From JAUHXS01 sp965213575 (GTDB taxonomy: Bacteria; Bacteroidota; Bacteroidia; Chitinophagales; JAUHXS01), in NCBI GenBank assembly GCA_965213575.1, contig CBDBZN010000007.1:67399-131398 (forward strand): 64,000 nt of DNA, given 5' to 3'. Positions 27,873 to 36,756 of this stretch are shown in pieces. Each line of letters starts with the position of its first letter. The stretch's first letter is position 1. The position numbers were made by a program, and so were the translations under genes. The notes beneath the pieces were generated by a model that searched no databases, had not been told where the DNA came from, and worked only from the letters and a program-made list of their open reading frames with translations.

Positions 27873-27965
27873 AGCGCTAAAGTTAAGTAACTTCTGAAAT
27901 TTCTTCTACTACATCTTAAGTTTAATACCTTTTCTCCTTCCTAATCCGTAATTTAGAGATAATAA

Positions 27966-30437
27966 TTGGCATCATTGACAAGTTACTCTATTCAAGAAAT
28001 TTGTGAGGCAGTAAATGGAATTTTCCTTCAAGAGGAAGAAGTCGCTATAAACTATTTGGCCGTTGATAGCAGAAAATTACAGTATGCCCCTCATTCACTT
28101 TTTTTTGCTATTAAAACAACTCAGCAAGATGGACATAAATATATCAAAGATTGCTATACAAAGGGCGTTCGAGCTTTTATAGTAAATAAAGAAATTGAAA
28201 ACCCCTTACCTGGTGCAGCCATCATACAAGTAGCCGATACTTTATCTGCTTTGCAAAATTTAGCCACACATCACCGGAGCAAATTTAACCTGCCGCTCAT
28301 AAGTATTACCGGCAGTAATGGCAAAACTATTATAAAAGAATGGCTGGCTCAATTACTAAGAGAGAATTATAAAATAGTTAAAAATCCTAAAAGCTATAAT
28401 TCGCAGATTGGCGTGCCTTTGTCAGTGTGGCAAATTAATAGCGAACACACGCTTGGTATTTTTGAAGCGGGAATTTCCAAACCTGATGAGATGGAAAGAT
28501 TGCAGGATATTTTACAACCAACTATAGGCATATTTACAAATATCGGGCATGCACATGATGAAGGATTTAATAATAGAATAGAGAAAATAAAAGAAAAACT
28601 TAAACTCTTTAAGCATGTACAAGTGCTAATTTACTGTAAAGATCATCAGGAGGTCCATAAAGAAATTATAAAATTAAGAGATTTAAAAACGATTGCCTGG
28701 TCTGCCAGACAAGAAGCAGATCTGTCTATTACATCAATTGCTAAGCAAAGTGTGCAAACAGTTATTCATTATAAATATAAAAATACAGCTTCTTCCATCA
28801 ACATTCCATTTACAGATGATGGCTCTATCGAAAATGCTATTCATTGCTTATTAGTTTTACTATATCTAAAGGAAACAAATATCGCTGAAAAAATGCAACG
28901 GCTCTCAAGCGTAAAAATGCGATTAGAATTAAAAGATGGAATAAATAATTGCATTATAATCAATGATGCATATAATACTGACATTGAATCCCTCAAAATT
29001 GCAATTGATTTTTTAAATCAAAACAAAAAACATATTTATAAATCAATTATTATTTCAGATATACTACAAAGCGGATTAAGTGAAATAGATCTTTATCAAG
29101 AAGTAGTAGAGCTGTTAAAACATAGTCAAATAGATGAAGTAATTGGAATTGGCGAGGCATTAGAAGTTAATAAAGCTGTATTTCAGGAGTTAATAAACAT
29201 TACCTGTAGCTTTTATCTTTCTACCGATGAATTTTTAAATAATTACAATATCAGCGATTTTAAAGATCAAACTATTTTGCTCAAAGGAGCCAGAAAATTC
29301 CACTTTGAAAAGATTATGAAGCGGTTAGAAAAGAAAGTTCATGATACGGTTCTAGAAATTGATCTTGGCGCACTAACTAATAATTTAAAAGTTTATAAGA
29401 GCCTACTAAAGCCTCAAACTAAAACGATGGCTATGGTTAAAGCTTTTTCTTATGGAAGTGGCAGCTATGAAATAGCTTCTGTTTTAGAATTCAATAAAGT
29501 AGATTATTTAGCTGTTGCTTACATCGATGAAGGTATAGAATTACGTGAAGCAGGGATTACATTACCGATTATGGTAATGAACAATGAAATTAATAGCTTA
29601 CATCAGTTAGTACAGTATTCGTTAGAGCCCGAAATATATAGCTTTCGAATATGGGATAAGCTAACAGAGGAATTAGTAAGTAAAAATGTAAAACATTACC
29701 CGATCCATCTTAAAATCGATACGGGCATGCATAGATTGGGATTTGATGAAAATGATATAGATGAAATGCTTCGTAGATTGGAAAATAATGATTCCTTTAA
29801 AGTAGCTTCTATTTTTTCTCATCTCACGTCAAGTGATAATGAAACACATGACGTTTATACGCGCCAACAATACAATTTGTTGAGCCGGGTTTGTGATAAT
29901 ATCAGTCCAGTAATTAAATATCCTTTTCTTAAGCATTTAATTAACTCAGCCGGTATTATTCGGTTTCCAGAATTTCAGTTAGATATGGTAAGATTAGGAA
30001 TCGGACTGTATGGAGTAGATACTACCCATACGCTTCAACATAGATTGCAAAGTGTAGGTACACTAAAAACCGTCATTACTCAAATAAGAAACATCAACCA
30101 AGGAGATCATATTGGGTATAATAGAACGATGATCAACAAAGACAGCACAATAGCTGTTGTAAATATTGGTTATGCTGATGGCCTTGATCGCAGGCTAAGC
30201 TACGGAAAAGGTTATATGTTAGTTCATGGCCAAGTTGCACCAATTCTTGGAGCAGTCTGCATGGACATGACAATTCTTGATATCACAACTATCAAACAGG
30301 CAAAAGAAGGAGATGAGGTGATGGTGTTTGGCAGTTTATTGCCTATTCAAAAGATGGCCAATTTGATCGGCACTATTCCTTATGAAGTATTGACTAATAT
30401 TTCCAGAAGAGTGAAAAGAGTATTTTACCAGGAATAA
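27966..30437 (+). CDS. Bifunctional MurF / alanine racemase fusion
   Basis: 823 residues in two enzymes. Residues about 1-455 are a MurF (UDP-MurNAc-tripeptide:D-Ala-D-Ala ligase) with ITGSNGKTIIKEWLAQLL (P-loop, about 113-120), NPKSYNSQIGVPLSVW, TNIGHAHDEGF and NDAYNTDIESLKIAIDF. Residues about 456-823 are an alanine racemase with PLP lysine K492 in MVKAFSYGSGSYE, GMHRLGF and catalytic Tyr736 in NIGYADGLDRRLSYG, and a C-terminal beta domain (GAVCMDMTILD). It makes D-alanine and adds the D-Ala-D-Ala dipeptide to the peptidoglycan precursor. The fusion is common in Bacteroidota. Starts with TTG at 27966; the stop is 1 nt from the convergent lipoprotein gene. Confidence 0.93.
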   Translation: MASLTSYSIQEICEAVNGIFLQEEEVAINYLAVDSRKLQYAPHSLFFAIKTTQQDGHKYIKDCYTKGVRAFIVNKEIENPLPGAAIIQVADTLSALQNLATHHRSKFNLPLISITGSNGKTIIKEWLAQLLRENYKIVKNPKSYNSQIGVPLSVWQINSEHTLGIFEAGISKPDEMERLQDILQPTIGIFTNIGHAHDEGFNNRIEKIKEKLKLFKHVQVLIYCKDHQEVHKEIIKLRDLKTIAWSARQEADLSITSIAKQSVQTVIHYKYKNTASSINIPFTDDGSIENAIHCLLVLLYLKETNIAEKMQRLSSVKMRLELKDGINNCIIINDAYNTDIESLKIAIDFLNQNKKHIYKSIIISDILQSGLSEIDLYQEVVELLKHSQIDEVIGIGEALEVNKAVFQELINITCSFYLSTDEFLNNYNISDFKDQTILLKGARKFHFEKIMKRLEKKVHDTVLEIDLGALTNNLKVYKSLLKPQTKTMAMVKAFSYGSGSYEIASVLEFNKVDYLAVAYIDEGIELREAGITLPIMVMNNEINSLHQLVQYSLEPEIYSFRIWDKLTEELVSKNVKHYPIHLKIDTGMHRLGFDENDIDEMLRRLENNDSFKVASIFSHLTSSDNETHDVYTRQQYNLLSRVCDNISPVIKYPFLKHLINSAGIIRFPEFQLDMVRLGIGLYGVDTTHTLQHRLQSVGTLKTVITQIRNINQGDHIGYNRTMINKDSTIAVVNIGYADGLDRRLSYGKGYMLVHGQVAPILGAVCMDMTILDITTIKQAKEGDEVMVFGSLLPIQKMANLIGTIPYEVLTNISRRVKRVFYQE

Positions 30438-30438
30438 G

Positions 30439-30885
30439 CTAATCTATTTTAGTAAAGTCTTTTTGGATACCTCCTTTGATATCATGATCAATACTATATA
30501 GATACATTTTATTTTTAGTAAGCTTTAAGAAAATAAAATAAGGAGTACGCTTTCCTCGTTCTCGAGAAGGATCGTAAAAATACGTATCCATGATCAATTT
30601 TGTCTTAGTAATACCTTTATTAATGCCATATTCTATATAATTAAGAGCCTGTTGGCCGCCAGCAGATGCATTCGCTACAAAAAGGTTAGTATCACCATTT
30701 ATAGTAATAGTTAAATGATTGTTTTTTTCAAAGTTCCAGATTTCTTCGTAATCATCCGTTATAGGAGCTGCTTGCCACCTACCTATTAGCCTAGCATCTA
30801 TCGGGGTTACAAAATTTGGCTTGCAACCATACATTACCAATCCTAGAATAAAAAGTAAGAATATTTGGTTACAATTAAATTGCAT
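30439..30885 (-). CDS. Small predicted lipoprotein, lipocalin-like beta domain
   Basis: 148 residues from the ATG at 30885; a TTG nine bases earlier is the tail of a promoter box and is not used. Hydrophobic signal FLLFILGLVMYG followed by Cys gives a lipobox. The mature part begins PNFVTPIDARLIGRWQAAP, reminiscent of lipocalin-like or DUF-type beta-barrel lipoproteins that start with a G-x-W motif. Later strands include DDYEEIWNFEKNNHLTITI and YFIFLKLTKNKMYLYSID. I do not recognise a named family and give no function. It is convergent with murF-alr (1-nt gap). Confidence 0.7.
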   Translation of the reverse strand: MQFNCNQIFLLFILGLVMYGCKPNFVTPIDARLIGRWQAAPITDDYEEIWNFEKNNHLTITINGDTNLFVANASAGGQQALNYIEYGINKGITKTKLIMDTYFYDPSRERGKRTPYFIFLKLTKNKMYLYSIDHDIKGGIQKDFTKID

Positions 30886-30891
30886 GAAGCT

Positions 30892-30921
30892 CAAAAATAA
30901 AGATTTTTAAATATAAATCAA
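30892..30921 (-). promoter_or_regulatory. Full candidate -33/-7 promoter for the small lipoprotein
   Basis: Minus strand: TTG at 30921-30919, exactly 19 nt spacer, then TATTTTTG at 30899-30892, then the ATG at 30885. Both elements and the spacing fit the Bacteroidota housekeeping promoter, the best match in the window. Confidence 0.55.
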
Positions 30922-30964
30922 ATTAATTCGATTATACGCATCAAAGCCGGAAATGTTTTAATTA

Positions 30965-31675
30965 TTAACCTAGTAAAAAAATACTAGGTTGTCTGTTAAT
31001 ATCCGGAATTTGTTTTTTCCAACCGACAATTGTTTTCGTTTGGATGCTTTCATTTTCTAACGTTAAGTTAGTCGCAACACAAAGTAATGTCTGATCATGG
31101 CAAGTATGGATTACATCTTTTAATAAATTGTTATTGCGGTAAGGCGTTTCCATAAATATTTGTGTGGTGCCTTGGACTGCTTTACTTTCTAAATTTTTAA
31201 TAGTGGTATTTCGTTCCGGTTGTTTAATAGGTAAATATCCATTGAAGGTAAAACTCTGCCCATTTAATCCGGATGCCATCAATGCTAATAAAATAGAAGA
31301 GGGGCCTACCAAAGGAACTACTTTAATCTTCAGCTCATGAGCTAGTTTAACTATATTTGCTCCCGGATCAGCTACACCGGGACATCCGGCTTCTGAAATA
31401 ATACCCATATCTTTCCCTTGCTGAAGTGGAGTTAGATAATCGACTGGCATTAACTCCATGCTTTTTTTATTAAGCACTTGCATATTAACTTCATCAAAGT
31501 GCTTAGTATAACCTAAGCTTCTAAGTTGTCGCCTGGTGGTTTTAGGATTTTCTACAATAAACTCATTTAACTGATTCAGTATGTCAAGTACATATGCGGG
31601 GATACTGTAAGTGGAGTTTTCTCCTAATACTGTGGGAATTAAATATATTGTGCCGGTCAACTTATGCCTTTTCAA
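30965..31675 (-). CDS. RsmI-like SAM-dependent methyltransferase (tetrapyrrole methylase fold)
   Basis: 236 residues of the TP_methylase (PF00590) family, shorter than RsmI, which is usually ~270-290. Signatures: TIYLIPTVLGEN, the KDMGIISEAGCPGVADPGA SAM-binding loop, VVPLVGPSSILLALMASGLNGQSF and the FNGYLP segment that gives RsmI-type enzymes 2'-O-methylation of 16S rRNA C1402. It is thus likely an rRNA methylase or a close paralogue. TTG start at 31675; a second TTG six codons later (TGTIYLIP) is equally possible. Ends 70 nt upstream of the small lipoprotein start on the same strand. Exact substrate is inference. Confidence 0.8.
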   Translation of the reverse strand: MKRHKLTGTIYLIPTVLGENSTYSIPAYVLDILNQLNEFIVENPKTTRRQLRSLGYTKHFDEVNMQVLNKKSMELMPVDYLTPLQQGKDMGIISEAGCPGVADPGANIVKLAHELKIKVVPLVGPSSILLALMASGLNGQSFTFNGYLPIKQPERNTTIKNLESKAVQGTTQIFMETPYRNNNLLKDVIHTCHDQTLLCVATNLTLENESIQTKTIVGWKKQIPDINRQPSIFLLG

Positions 31676-31709
31676 TTACGTATATATAGCTAAATTACTT
31701 AAAATATTT

Positions 31710-31717
31710 TAGCTTTG
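31710..31717 (+). promoter_or_regulatory. Candidate -7 box for the RsbU-like phosphatase gene
   Basis: TAGCTTTG, an exact TAnnTTTG match, 9 nt before the ATG at 31727, implying a leader of about 3 nt. No TTG at -33 can be seen. Confidence 0.4.
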
Positions 31718-31726
31718 TAAGTAGTT

Positions 31727-32974
31727 ATGAGTAATGAAACATCAGAACAGGTAACTGAGTCCAACAGTAAATTATTAAAAGCGAAACAACTTGAAGTAAA
31801 TTCTCTTTTAGAAGTTACTCAAGCTATTAATAGTAACCTTTCAGCTGATCATCTGTTTAAGATCTTTGAATTTATTAGCAGAGGGCAGATTGGTGTGGAG
31901 CAAATGGCTATCATTTATTATGAAAATAAACGATGGAGCTGTGTAAGTCAATATGGAACTATTGCTTATATTTTTGATAAACGGGTTTTTAAAGAATTAA
32001 CCCGTTATACTGCTATTACTTCACTTACAGGGCATAAGGATGAAATACTTAATCAATATGAGTATGTTATTCCTATTCAACATCAACAAAAAGCCATCGC
32101 TTTTGTTTTAGTCGGTAAATTTAGAGATACCTCTTACGCCGGTAGCGCAGAAGATAAAGTCAAATTTCTTCAAACACTTTCTAACATTATAATTGTAGCC
32201 ATTCAAAATAAAAAGCTTTTTGAGAGACAACTAGAGCAAGAAGCTATCAAAAAAGAATTAGAAGTGGCTGCCCAGATGCAGAAAATGCTTATCCCGAGTA
32301 TTTTCCCTCCCAGCAAAGACCTTGAAATAGATGCTGTTTATATTCCTCACCACAGTATTGGTGGTGACTATTATGACCTTATCTCTTTAGAAGATGGATC
32401 ATATGTAGTATGTATTGCCGACATATCCGGGAAAGGTATTCCCGCAGCTCTTTTAATGTCTAATTTCCAAGCTAATCTTCGCCTGCTGGTGCAGCAAGAT
32501 TATTCTTTGAAAGAAGCGGTGACGCTATTAAACAACCGAGTGAGCGATGTAGCACGAGGAGATAAATTTATCACCTTGTTCTTAGGCAAATATGATCCAA
32601 AATCGAAGAAATTGATTTACATTAATGCAGGCCACAATCCCCCATTATTGTACCAAGAAAAGGAAAAACAAGTTATATTACTAGATAAAGGTTCTACTTT
32701 ATTAGGCATCTTTGATCAGTTGCCCTCGATCACTACAACGGAAATTACTATTAGCCCTAATTCTTTTTTGTTTAAATATACAGATGGGGTTACTGAACTG
32801 GAAAATGAAACGAATGAACAATATGAATTAGAACGCTTGACTAATTTTATGATCAAAAATAAATCATTATCTATGAAAGAATTTAATCATAAGATGTTAA
32901 ACGAATTAACCAAGTATAAAGGCAAAAGAGCCTTTAATGACGATGTTACTTTTTTAAGTGCCAGGTTTTTATAG
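31727..32974 (+). CDS. GAF-like + PP2C/SpoIIE-type serine/threonine phosphatase (RsbU-like)
   Basis: 415 residues. N-terminal GAF-like sensor (about 20-180) with a helical start KLLKAKQLEVNSLLEVTQAIN; a coiled linker; C-terminal PP2C/SpoIIE domain (about 205-415) with HSIGGDYYDLISLEDGSYVVCIADISGKGIPAALLMS (metal-binding Asp in GGDYYD and ADISGKG), KFITLFLGKYD, YINAGHNPPLLY, KYTDGVTEL and the final FNDDVTFL. These Asp/Gly motifs are complete, so it should be active. Such proteins dephosphorylate anti-sigma antagonists in stress or envelope signalling. No anti-sigma or antagonist gene is adjacent, so its partner is elsewhere. Confidence 0.85.
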   Translation: MSNETSEQVTESNSKLLKAKQLEVNSLLEVTQAINSNLSADHLFKIFEFISRGQIGVEQMAIIYYENKRWSCVSQYGTIAYIFDKRVFKELTRYTAITSLTGHKDEILNQYEYVIPIQHQQKAIAFVLVGKFRDTSYAGSAEDKVKFLQTLSNIIIVAIQNKKLFERQLEQEAIKKELEVAAQMQKMLIPSIFPPSKDLEIDAVYIPHHSIGGDYYDLISLEDGSYVVCIADISGKGIPAALLMSNFQANLRLLVQQDYSLKEAVTLLNNRVSDVARGDKFITLFLGKYDPKSKKLIYINAGHNPPLLYQEKEKQVILLDKGSTLLGIFDQLPSITTTEITISPNSFLFKYTDGVTELENETNEQYELERLTNFMIKNKSLSMKEFNHKMLNELTKYKGKRAFNDDVTFLSARFL

Positions 32975-32986
32975 GTTGGCTTTATA

Positions 32987-34840
32987 TTACCTAGTTAGCA
33001 AGACATTACCCGAAAAACTACTGCCATTAATAATGGCTGAATAAGTATATACCCCATCAGGACAATCAATTCCCAAATGCTTTCCATCCCAAGGCTGAGA
33101 TTCAGAGGTAACAAATATTTCTTCTCCTAATCTGCTATATATAAAAAGTTGGTAATCTAGCGATAATACTGATGGAGAAAACAAATCATTAACTCCATCA
33201 TTATTAGGTGTAAAGGCATTCGGTATAAAAAAAGAGCATTCCGTTGTGATAGTATATTCTATAGTATCTTTAGAACAACTATTAAATACGTTTAGTAAAT
33301 ATATTCCGTTTTCATCTACAGTCAAGGGAATATTAACGCCATGTGAAATCCATTCATATTCAACACCAACAGGGTAATCGAGTGTAATTTCAGTAGCACC
33401 GCAAATAGATGTATCAATAGGAGAGGTGGTAATATTTAAAGGTGTATCTGCCATAATTTCCAAGCTAAGAGAATCAGCTACACAAACATTACTTACTTTT
33501 AGCTTAATAGTATGAGGATCTGAATCTGAAAAAAGGTAATTAAAAGTATTATTTGGCATGTAAAAACTATCTATTATATTATTATCAACTGACCATTCCC
33601 ATAGATCAATAAGGCCGTCAGCGCTGTCAATAAAAGTTGCTAAAGAATCTACACATACGGTTTCAGCAATGAAATCTGCAGTGATCGGAACTAATGGTAG
33701 TGGGGAAACATAGTTAGCATCAAAATAACTAGATATAAAATCCGGCAAAATAGATCCTGTTACGCCCGCAGGTAAGTCAATACTCTGAAATTCAAAATCA
33801 CACCCTACTCCTGCTATATTCGGATCATTGATGACACTTAATGAACTACCGGATCCTATATAAATTTTTCCATCCAGGCCTAATTGAAAATCTCCTCCAA
33901 GAGAAAAAAAATCAAATTTTTCAATAGTATCTACTGAATTTCTTATGGCAGATGGAGATCCGGCTAGTAGGTCATATTGAAGTAAATAAGTATCAAAAGA
34001 ATCATAATTATCATCTCTTAAATATAAATATTGGCCATTTGGGGAAAATTCATACATTCCGGAAAATCTATTATCTAATGAGACCATATTAGAAACTACT
34101 CCTGTAGACGCATCAAAATCAAAAACTTCGGTAATTCTAGTTGAGAAATTAAACTCCAAAGGAGTAAAAGCAATTTTATCTCCCTGAGGTGATATTTTTA
34201 AATTATTAGGGACCCTCGCATATGAGGAGCCTACAGACGAAAAAACAGGGCCTGTAATACCGGCAGGAGAAACTAAATAGGCCACAAATCGATCGGTATC
34301 ATACTCGTGGGTGACTACCCAAGTATCTCTACCGTTTGAATGTTTTACGGCTGCAACGGCCTGATTGACTACAGAAAATAATCGCTCATTTTTAACAATA
34401 ACATCCCCTAATCCTCCATTCAAACCTACGTCAACTATAGAATAGAAGAACCCTCCCCCATTTGGAAAATGAGATGCACCACTAATACCATCTAAACTAA
34501 AAATATAATACTGGTTCTCTTCGCAAACGGATGGCACTATTATTGTTTGAATAGCAAGATCGTGCCCTAACAGCCCTTGCCCGTTAGGCATTGGCTCATT
34601 ATTTTTATTCCATACGGTGATCCCGTCTGTATAAAATAATAAATTTCCTAATGTATCACATATAGTTGCTACACCCCAAGGTATATTGTGCACTACATCT
34701 TCAATCGGCACTGCAGTGCCGGAACTGAAATCTAACCCCGCTTTATCACCAAAGTACCAAATATTAGCTTCCTTTTGAGCGTACGTGTATGTATGCAAAT
34801 AAAACACTAAACTTCCTATAAGTACTAGATATGCTTTCAT
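32987..34840 (-). CDS. Secreted protein with type B T9SS (CHU_C) domain and beta-propeller-like region
   Basis: 617 residues. Signal peptide (1-21, ending TYAQ). Residues about 22-370 begin NIWYFGDKAGLDFSSGTAVPIED and look like a WD40/beta-propeller region of the type found in many Bacteroidota T9SS cargoes. About 395-470 is a PKD-like stretch (LIDLWEWSVDNNII). The C-terminal 85 residues are the type B signal domain: FIPNAFTPNNDGVNDLFSP, FIYSRLGEEIF, PWDGKHLGIDCPDGVYTYSA and GNVLLTR. No catalytic motif is recognised. The next gene upstream on the same strand encodes a type A T9SS protein 3 nt away, so they form an operon. No PorP/SprF lies next to it. Confidence 0.87.
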   Translation of the reverse strand: MKAYLVLIGSLVFYLHTYTYAQKEANIWYFGDKAGLDFSSGTAVPIEDVVHNIPWGVATICDTLGNLLFYTDGITVWNKNNEPMPNGQGLLGHDLAIQTIIVPSVCEENQYYIFSLDGISGASHFPNGGGFFYSIVDVGLNGGLGDVIVKNERLFSVVNQAVAAVKHSNGRDTWVVTHEYDTDRFVAYLVSPAGITGPVFSSVGSSYARVPNNLKISPQGDKIAFTPLEFNFSTRITEVFDFDASTGVVSNMVSLDNRFSGMYEFSPNGQYLYLRDDNYDSFDTYLLQYDLLAGSPSAIRNSVDTIEKFDFFSLGGDFQLGLDGKIYIGSGSSLSVINDPNIAGVGCDFEFQSIDLPAGVTGSILPDFISSYFDANYVSPLPLVPITADFIAETVCVDSLATFIDSADGLIDLWEWSVDNNIIDSFYMPNNTFNYLFSDSDPHTIKLKVSNVCVADSLSLEIMADTPLNITTSPIDTSICGATEITLDYPVGVEYEWISHGVNIPLTVDENGIYLLNVFNSCSKDTIEYTITTECSFFIPNAFTPNNDGVNDLFSPSVLSLDYQLFIYSRLGEEIFVTSESQPWDGKHLGIDCPDGVYTYSAIINGSSFSGNVLLTR

Positions 34841-34843
34841 ATA

Positions 34844-36676
34844 CTATTTTTTTACCAAAGGATATATATAAAAATTATCAGAGGTAACTAATACTACTTC
34901 ATATAAACCCGAAGGCAATACTGAAAGGTCAATTAAACTATTTGTTGAATTGACAAATTGCTGTTCGAATACAATTTGTCCGTAAACGTTCATTACTTTA
35001 ACTAAACAATCCGACTGGTCAAAACCTAACTCTATAGATAGATTAATAGTCTTTTCAAACGGATTTGGATATACTTTATAATTTACCGAAGAAAAAGGAT
35101 TTTTCTCAATAGCTGTTGTACTATCTTTTACATATAAAATATGAATTGCTGTATCCTTGCATATACCGTTACTTGCTATTAACTTTACCTCTAATTCACC
35201 AGATTCAGTTATTATTTTGGAAAAATTTTGAGTAGTAAATTCTAAACCATTATTGAAAAACCACTGATACTGCATAGCACCTGTTGTTTGATTATTACTT
35301 TCTAAAGTTGTTCCAATCGTAATAGTATCTGATGAAACAGGTATGGTATTTTCAAGTAAAGTAAATAATGCTTCCGGGCTGGTTGAGATAGTAATGTTAT
35401 TAGATGTAGAATCGAATAAAACATCAGAAGAGTCTACCACTAATTTAACAACATAATCTCCTGCTGTATCAAATAAATAATTTAAATTTTCATCCGAAGA
35501 GACTGAATCGCCATTTACATACCATATATAGCCATTGGCATTAATGGAATTATTTGTAAATAATATAGTGTCTCCAGTACACCCCGTTGCAGGGCCGGTA
35601 AAAGCTGCAACAATGAAAGTATCTATAACATGATTGGTGATGATCACTCCATTAGCACCTGAAACATAAATAGCACTATCATTGTAAACATCAATAGCCA
35701 GCAAATTCTCAGATACGCCACTATTTTGTGTTATCCAATTTAATCCCCCATCATTAGTATATAAAATCATTCCGTTATTGCCTACTGCATAGCCTTCAGC
35801 AGCATTAAGAAATTCAATACTTTGCACTACTTCTGCCACATGCATGCTGTCCCATGTGCTCCCCGCATCATTACTTCGTACAATTAATCCTTTATCATTC
35901 ATTTTTCCAGCAAGTATCAGGCTTTCAGCACTCGGAAAAACTGCTGTTAAATAAATCATATCATCCGGAGCCTTGTCAACAGTTACTACTGACCAAACCT
36001 CCCCTCCATCAGTAGTAGCTCTCACTAGATTGCGTTCTCCTGCAATAATTCCAATTTCCTGAGTAAGAAATGTAATAGCATTCATATATATTCTTTCGGT
36101 AGCGAAGGGATTTTCTATTAAAAACTCAGTCCAATCCCCACCTGCATTTTCTGTTTTTATTACATGAATATTATCATTAAATCTATCTCCCCCGGGAGGA
36201 GCTGAAGCTTCTGCAGGGGACAATAAAACGTATCCGGTATTTCCATTAAAAAAATATGCATCTCTACTTAGCCCATAGGCTATTAAATTAGGAATAGTTA
36301 TTTCACTCCATGTTTGCCCTTCATCAATGGTCCGTAAGTATTGCATCTCTTGTCGTTCAGGATTTAAAATGTCTTGAAAAAAAATATATCCGGTATCTCC
36401 CTCCAGTTCTATATCATGATAAGTTTTTTCATATACTCCTATTGGTAAAGCTATATGTTGCCAGCTTAAACCTTGATTGTTGGTAACAATACTTTCAGCA
36501 TTTGCGCCGACAGCAAATCCTCTGTTAGCATCACTAAATTCTATTGCATTTAGATTTTCTGTGGTATTAGAGTTTAAAATCGTCCATTGAGAAAAAGAAT
36601 TTATAGAAATGAGACTTAGACAAATTATAAAAAATGTTAATCGTGGAACTTTGTAAACACAGTAATTTTTCTTCAT
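34844..36676 (-). CDS. Secreted Ycf48/BNR-repeat protein with type A T9SS signal
   Basis: 610 residues. Signal peptide (1-30, ending INSFSQ). Residues about 31-350 are Ycf48/BNR-like beta-propeller repeats, recognisable in GFAVGANAESIVTNNQGLSWQHI, NGNTGYVLLSP, and GYAVGNNGMILYTNDGGLNWITQNSG. A PKD-like domain (about 360-440) has GCTGDTILFTNNS; another follows. The last ~80 residues are a type A sorting domain with YKVYPNPFEKTINLSIEL, VKVMNVYGQIVFEQ, SVLPSGLYEVVLV and a final KK. It is exported by T9SS and anchored through A-LPS. Cargo function is unknown. It precedes the type B protein by 3 nt on the same strand. ATG at 36676. Confidence 0.88.
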   Translation of the reverse strand: MKKNYCVYKVPRLTFFIICLSLISINSFSQWTILNSNTTENLNAIEFSDANRGFAVGANAESIVTNNQGLSWQHIALPIGVYEKTYHDIELEGDTGYIFFQDILNPERQEMQYLRTIDEGQTWSEITIPNLIAYGLSRDAYFFNGNTGYVLLSPAEASAPPGGDRFNDNIHVIKTENAGGDWTEFLIENPFATERIYMNAITFLTQEIGIIAGERNLVRATTDGGEVWSVVTVDKAPDDMIYLTAVFPSAESLILAGKMNDKGLIVRSNDAGSTWDSMHVAEVVQSIEFLNAAEGYAVGNNGMILYTNDGGLNWITQNSGVSENLLAIDVYNDSAIYVSGANGVIITNHVIDTFIVAAFTGPATGCTGDTILFTNNSINANGYIWYVNGDSVSSDENLNYLFDTAGDYVVKLVVDSSDVLFDSTSNNITISTSPEALFTLLENTIPVSSDTITIGTTLESNNQTTGAMQYQWFFNNGLEFTTQNFSKIITESGELEVKLIASNGICKDTAIHILYVKDSTTAIEKNPFSSVNYKVYPNPFEKTINLSIELGFDQSDCLVKVMNVYGQIVFEQQFVNSTNSLIDLSVLPSGLYEVVLVTSDNFYIYPLVKK

Positions 36677-36756
36677 GGTATCATTTTAAGATAAAAGAAT
36701 ATTAATATATATAAATTTAATATTAAATGATGACAAATGCAATACAGTAAGAGAAA

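Noticed and set aside
30892..30894. TTG start for the small lipoprotein
   Set aside because: It is part of the promoter box TATTTTTG with a well-placed -33 TTG; the ATG at 30885 is the better start.
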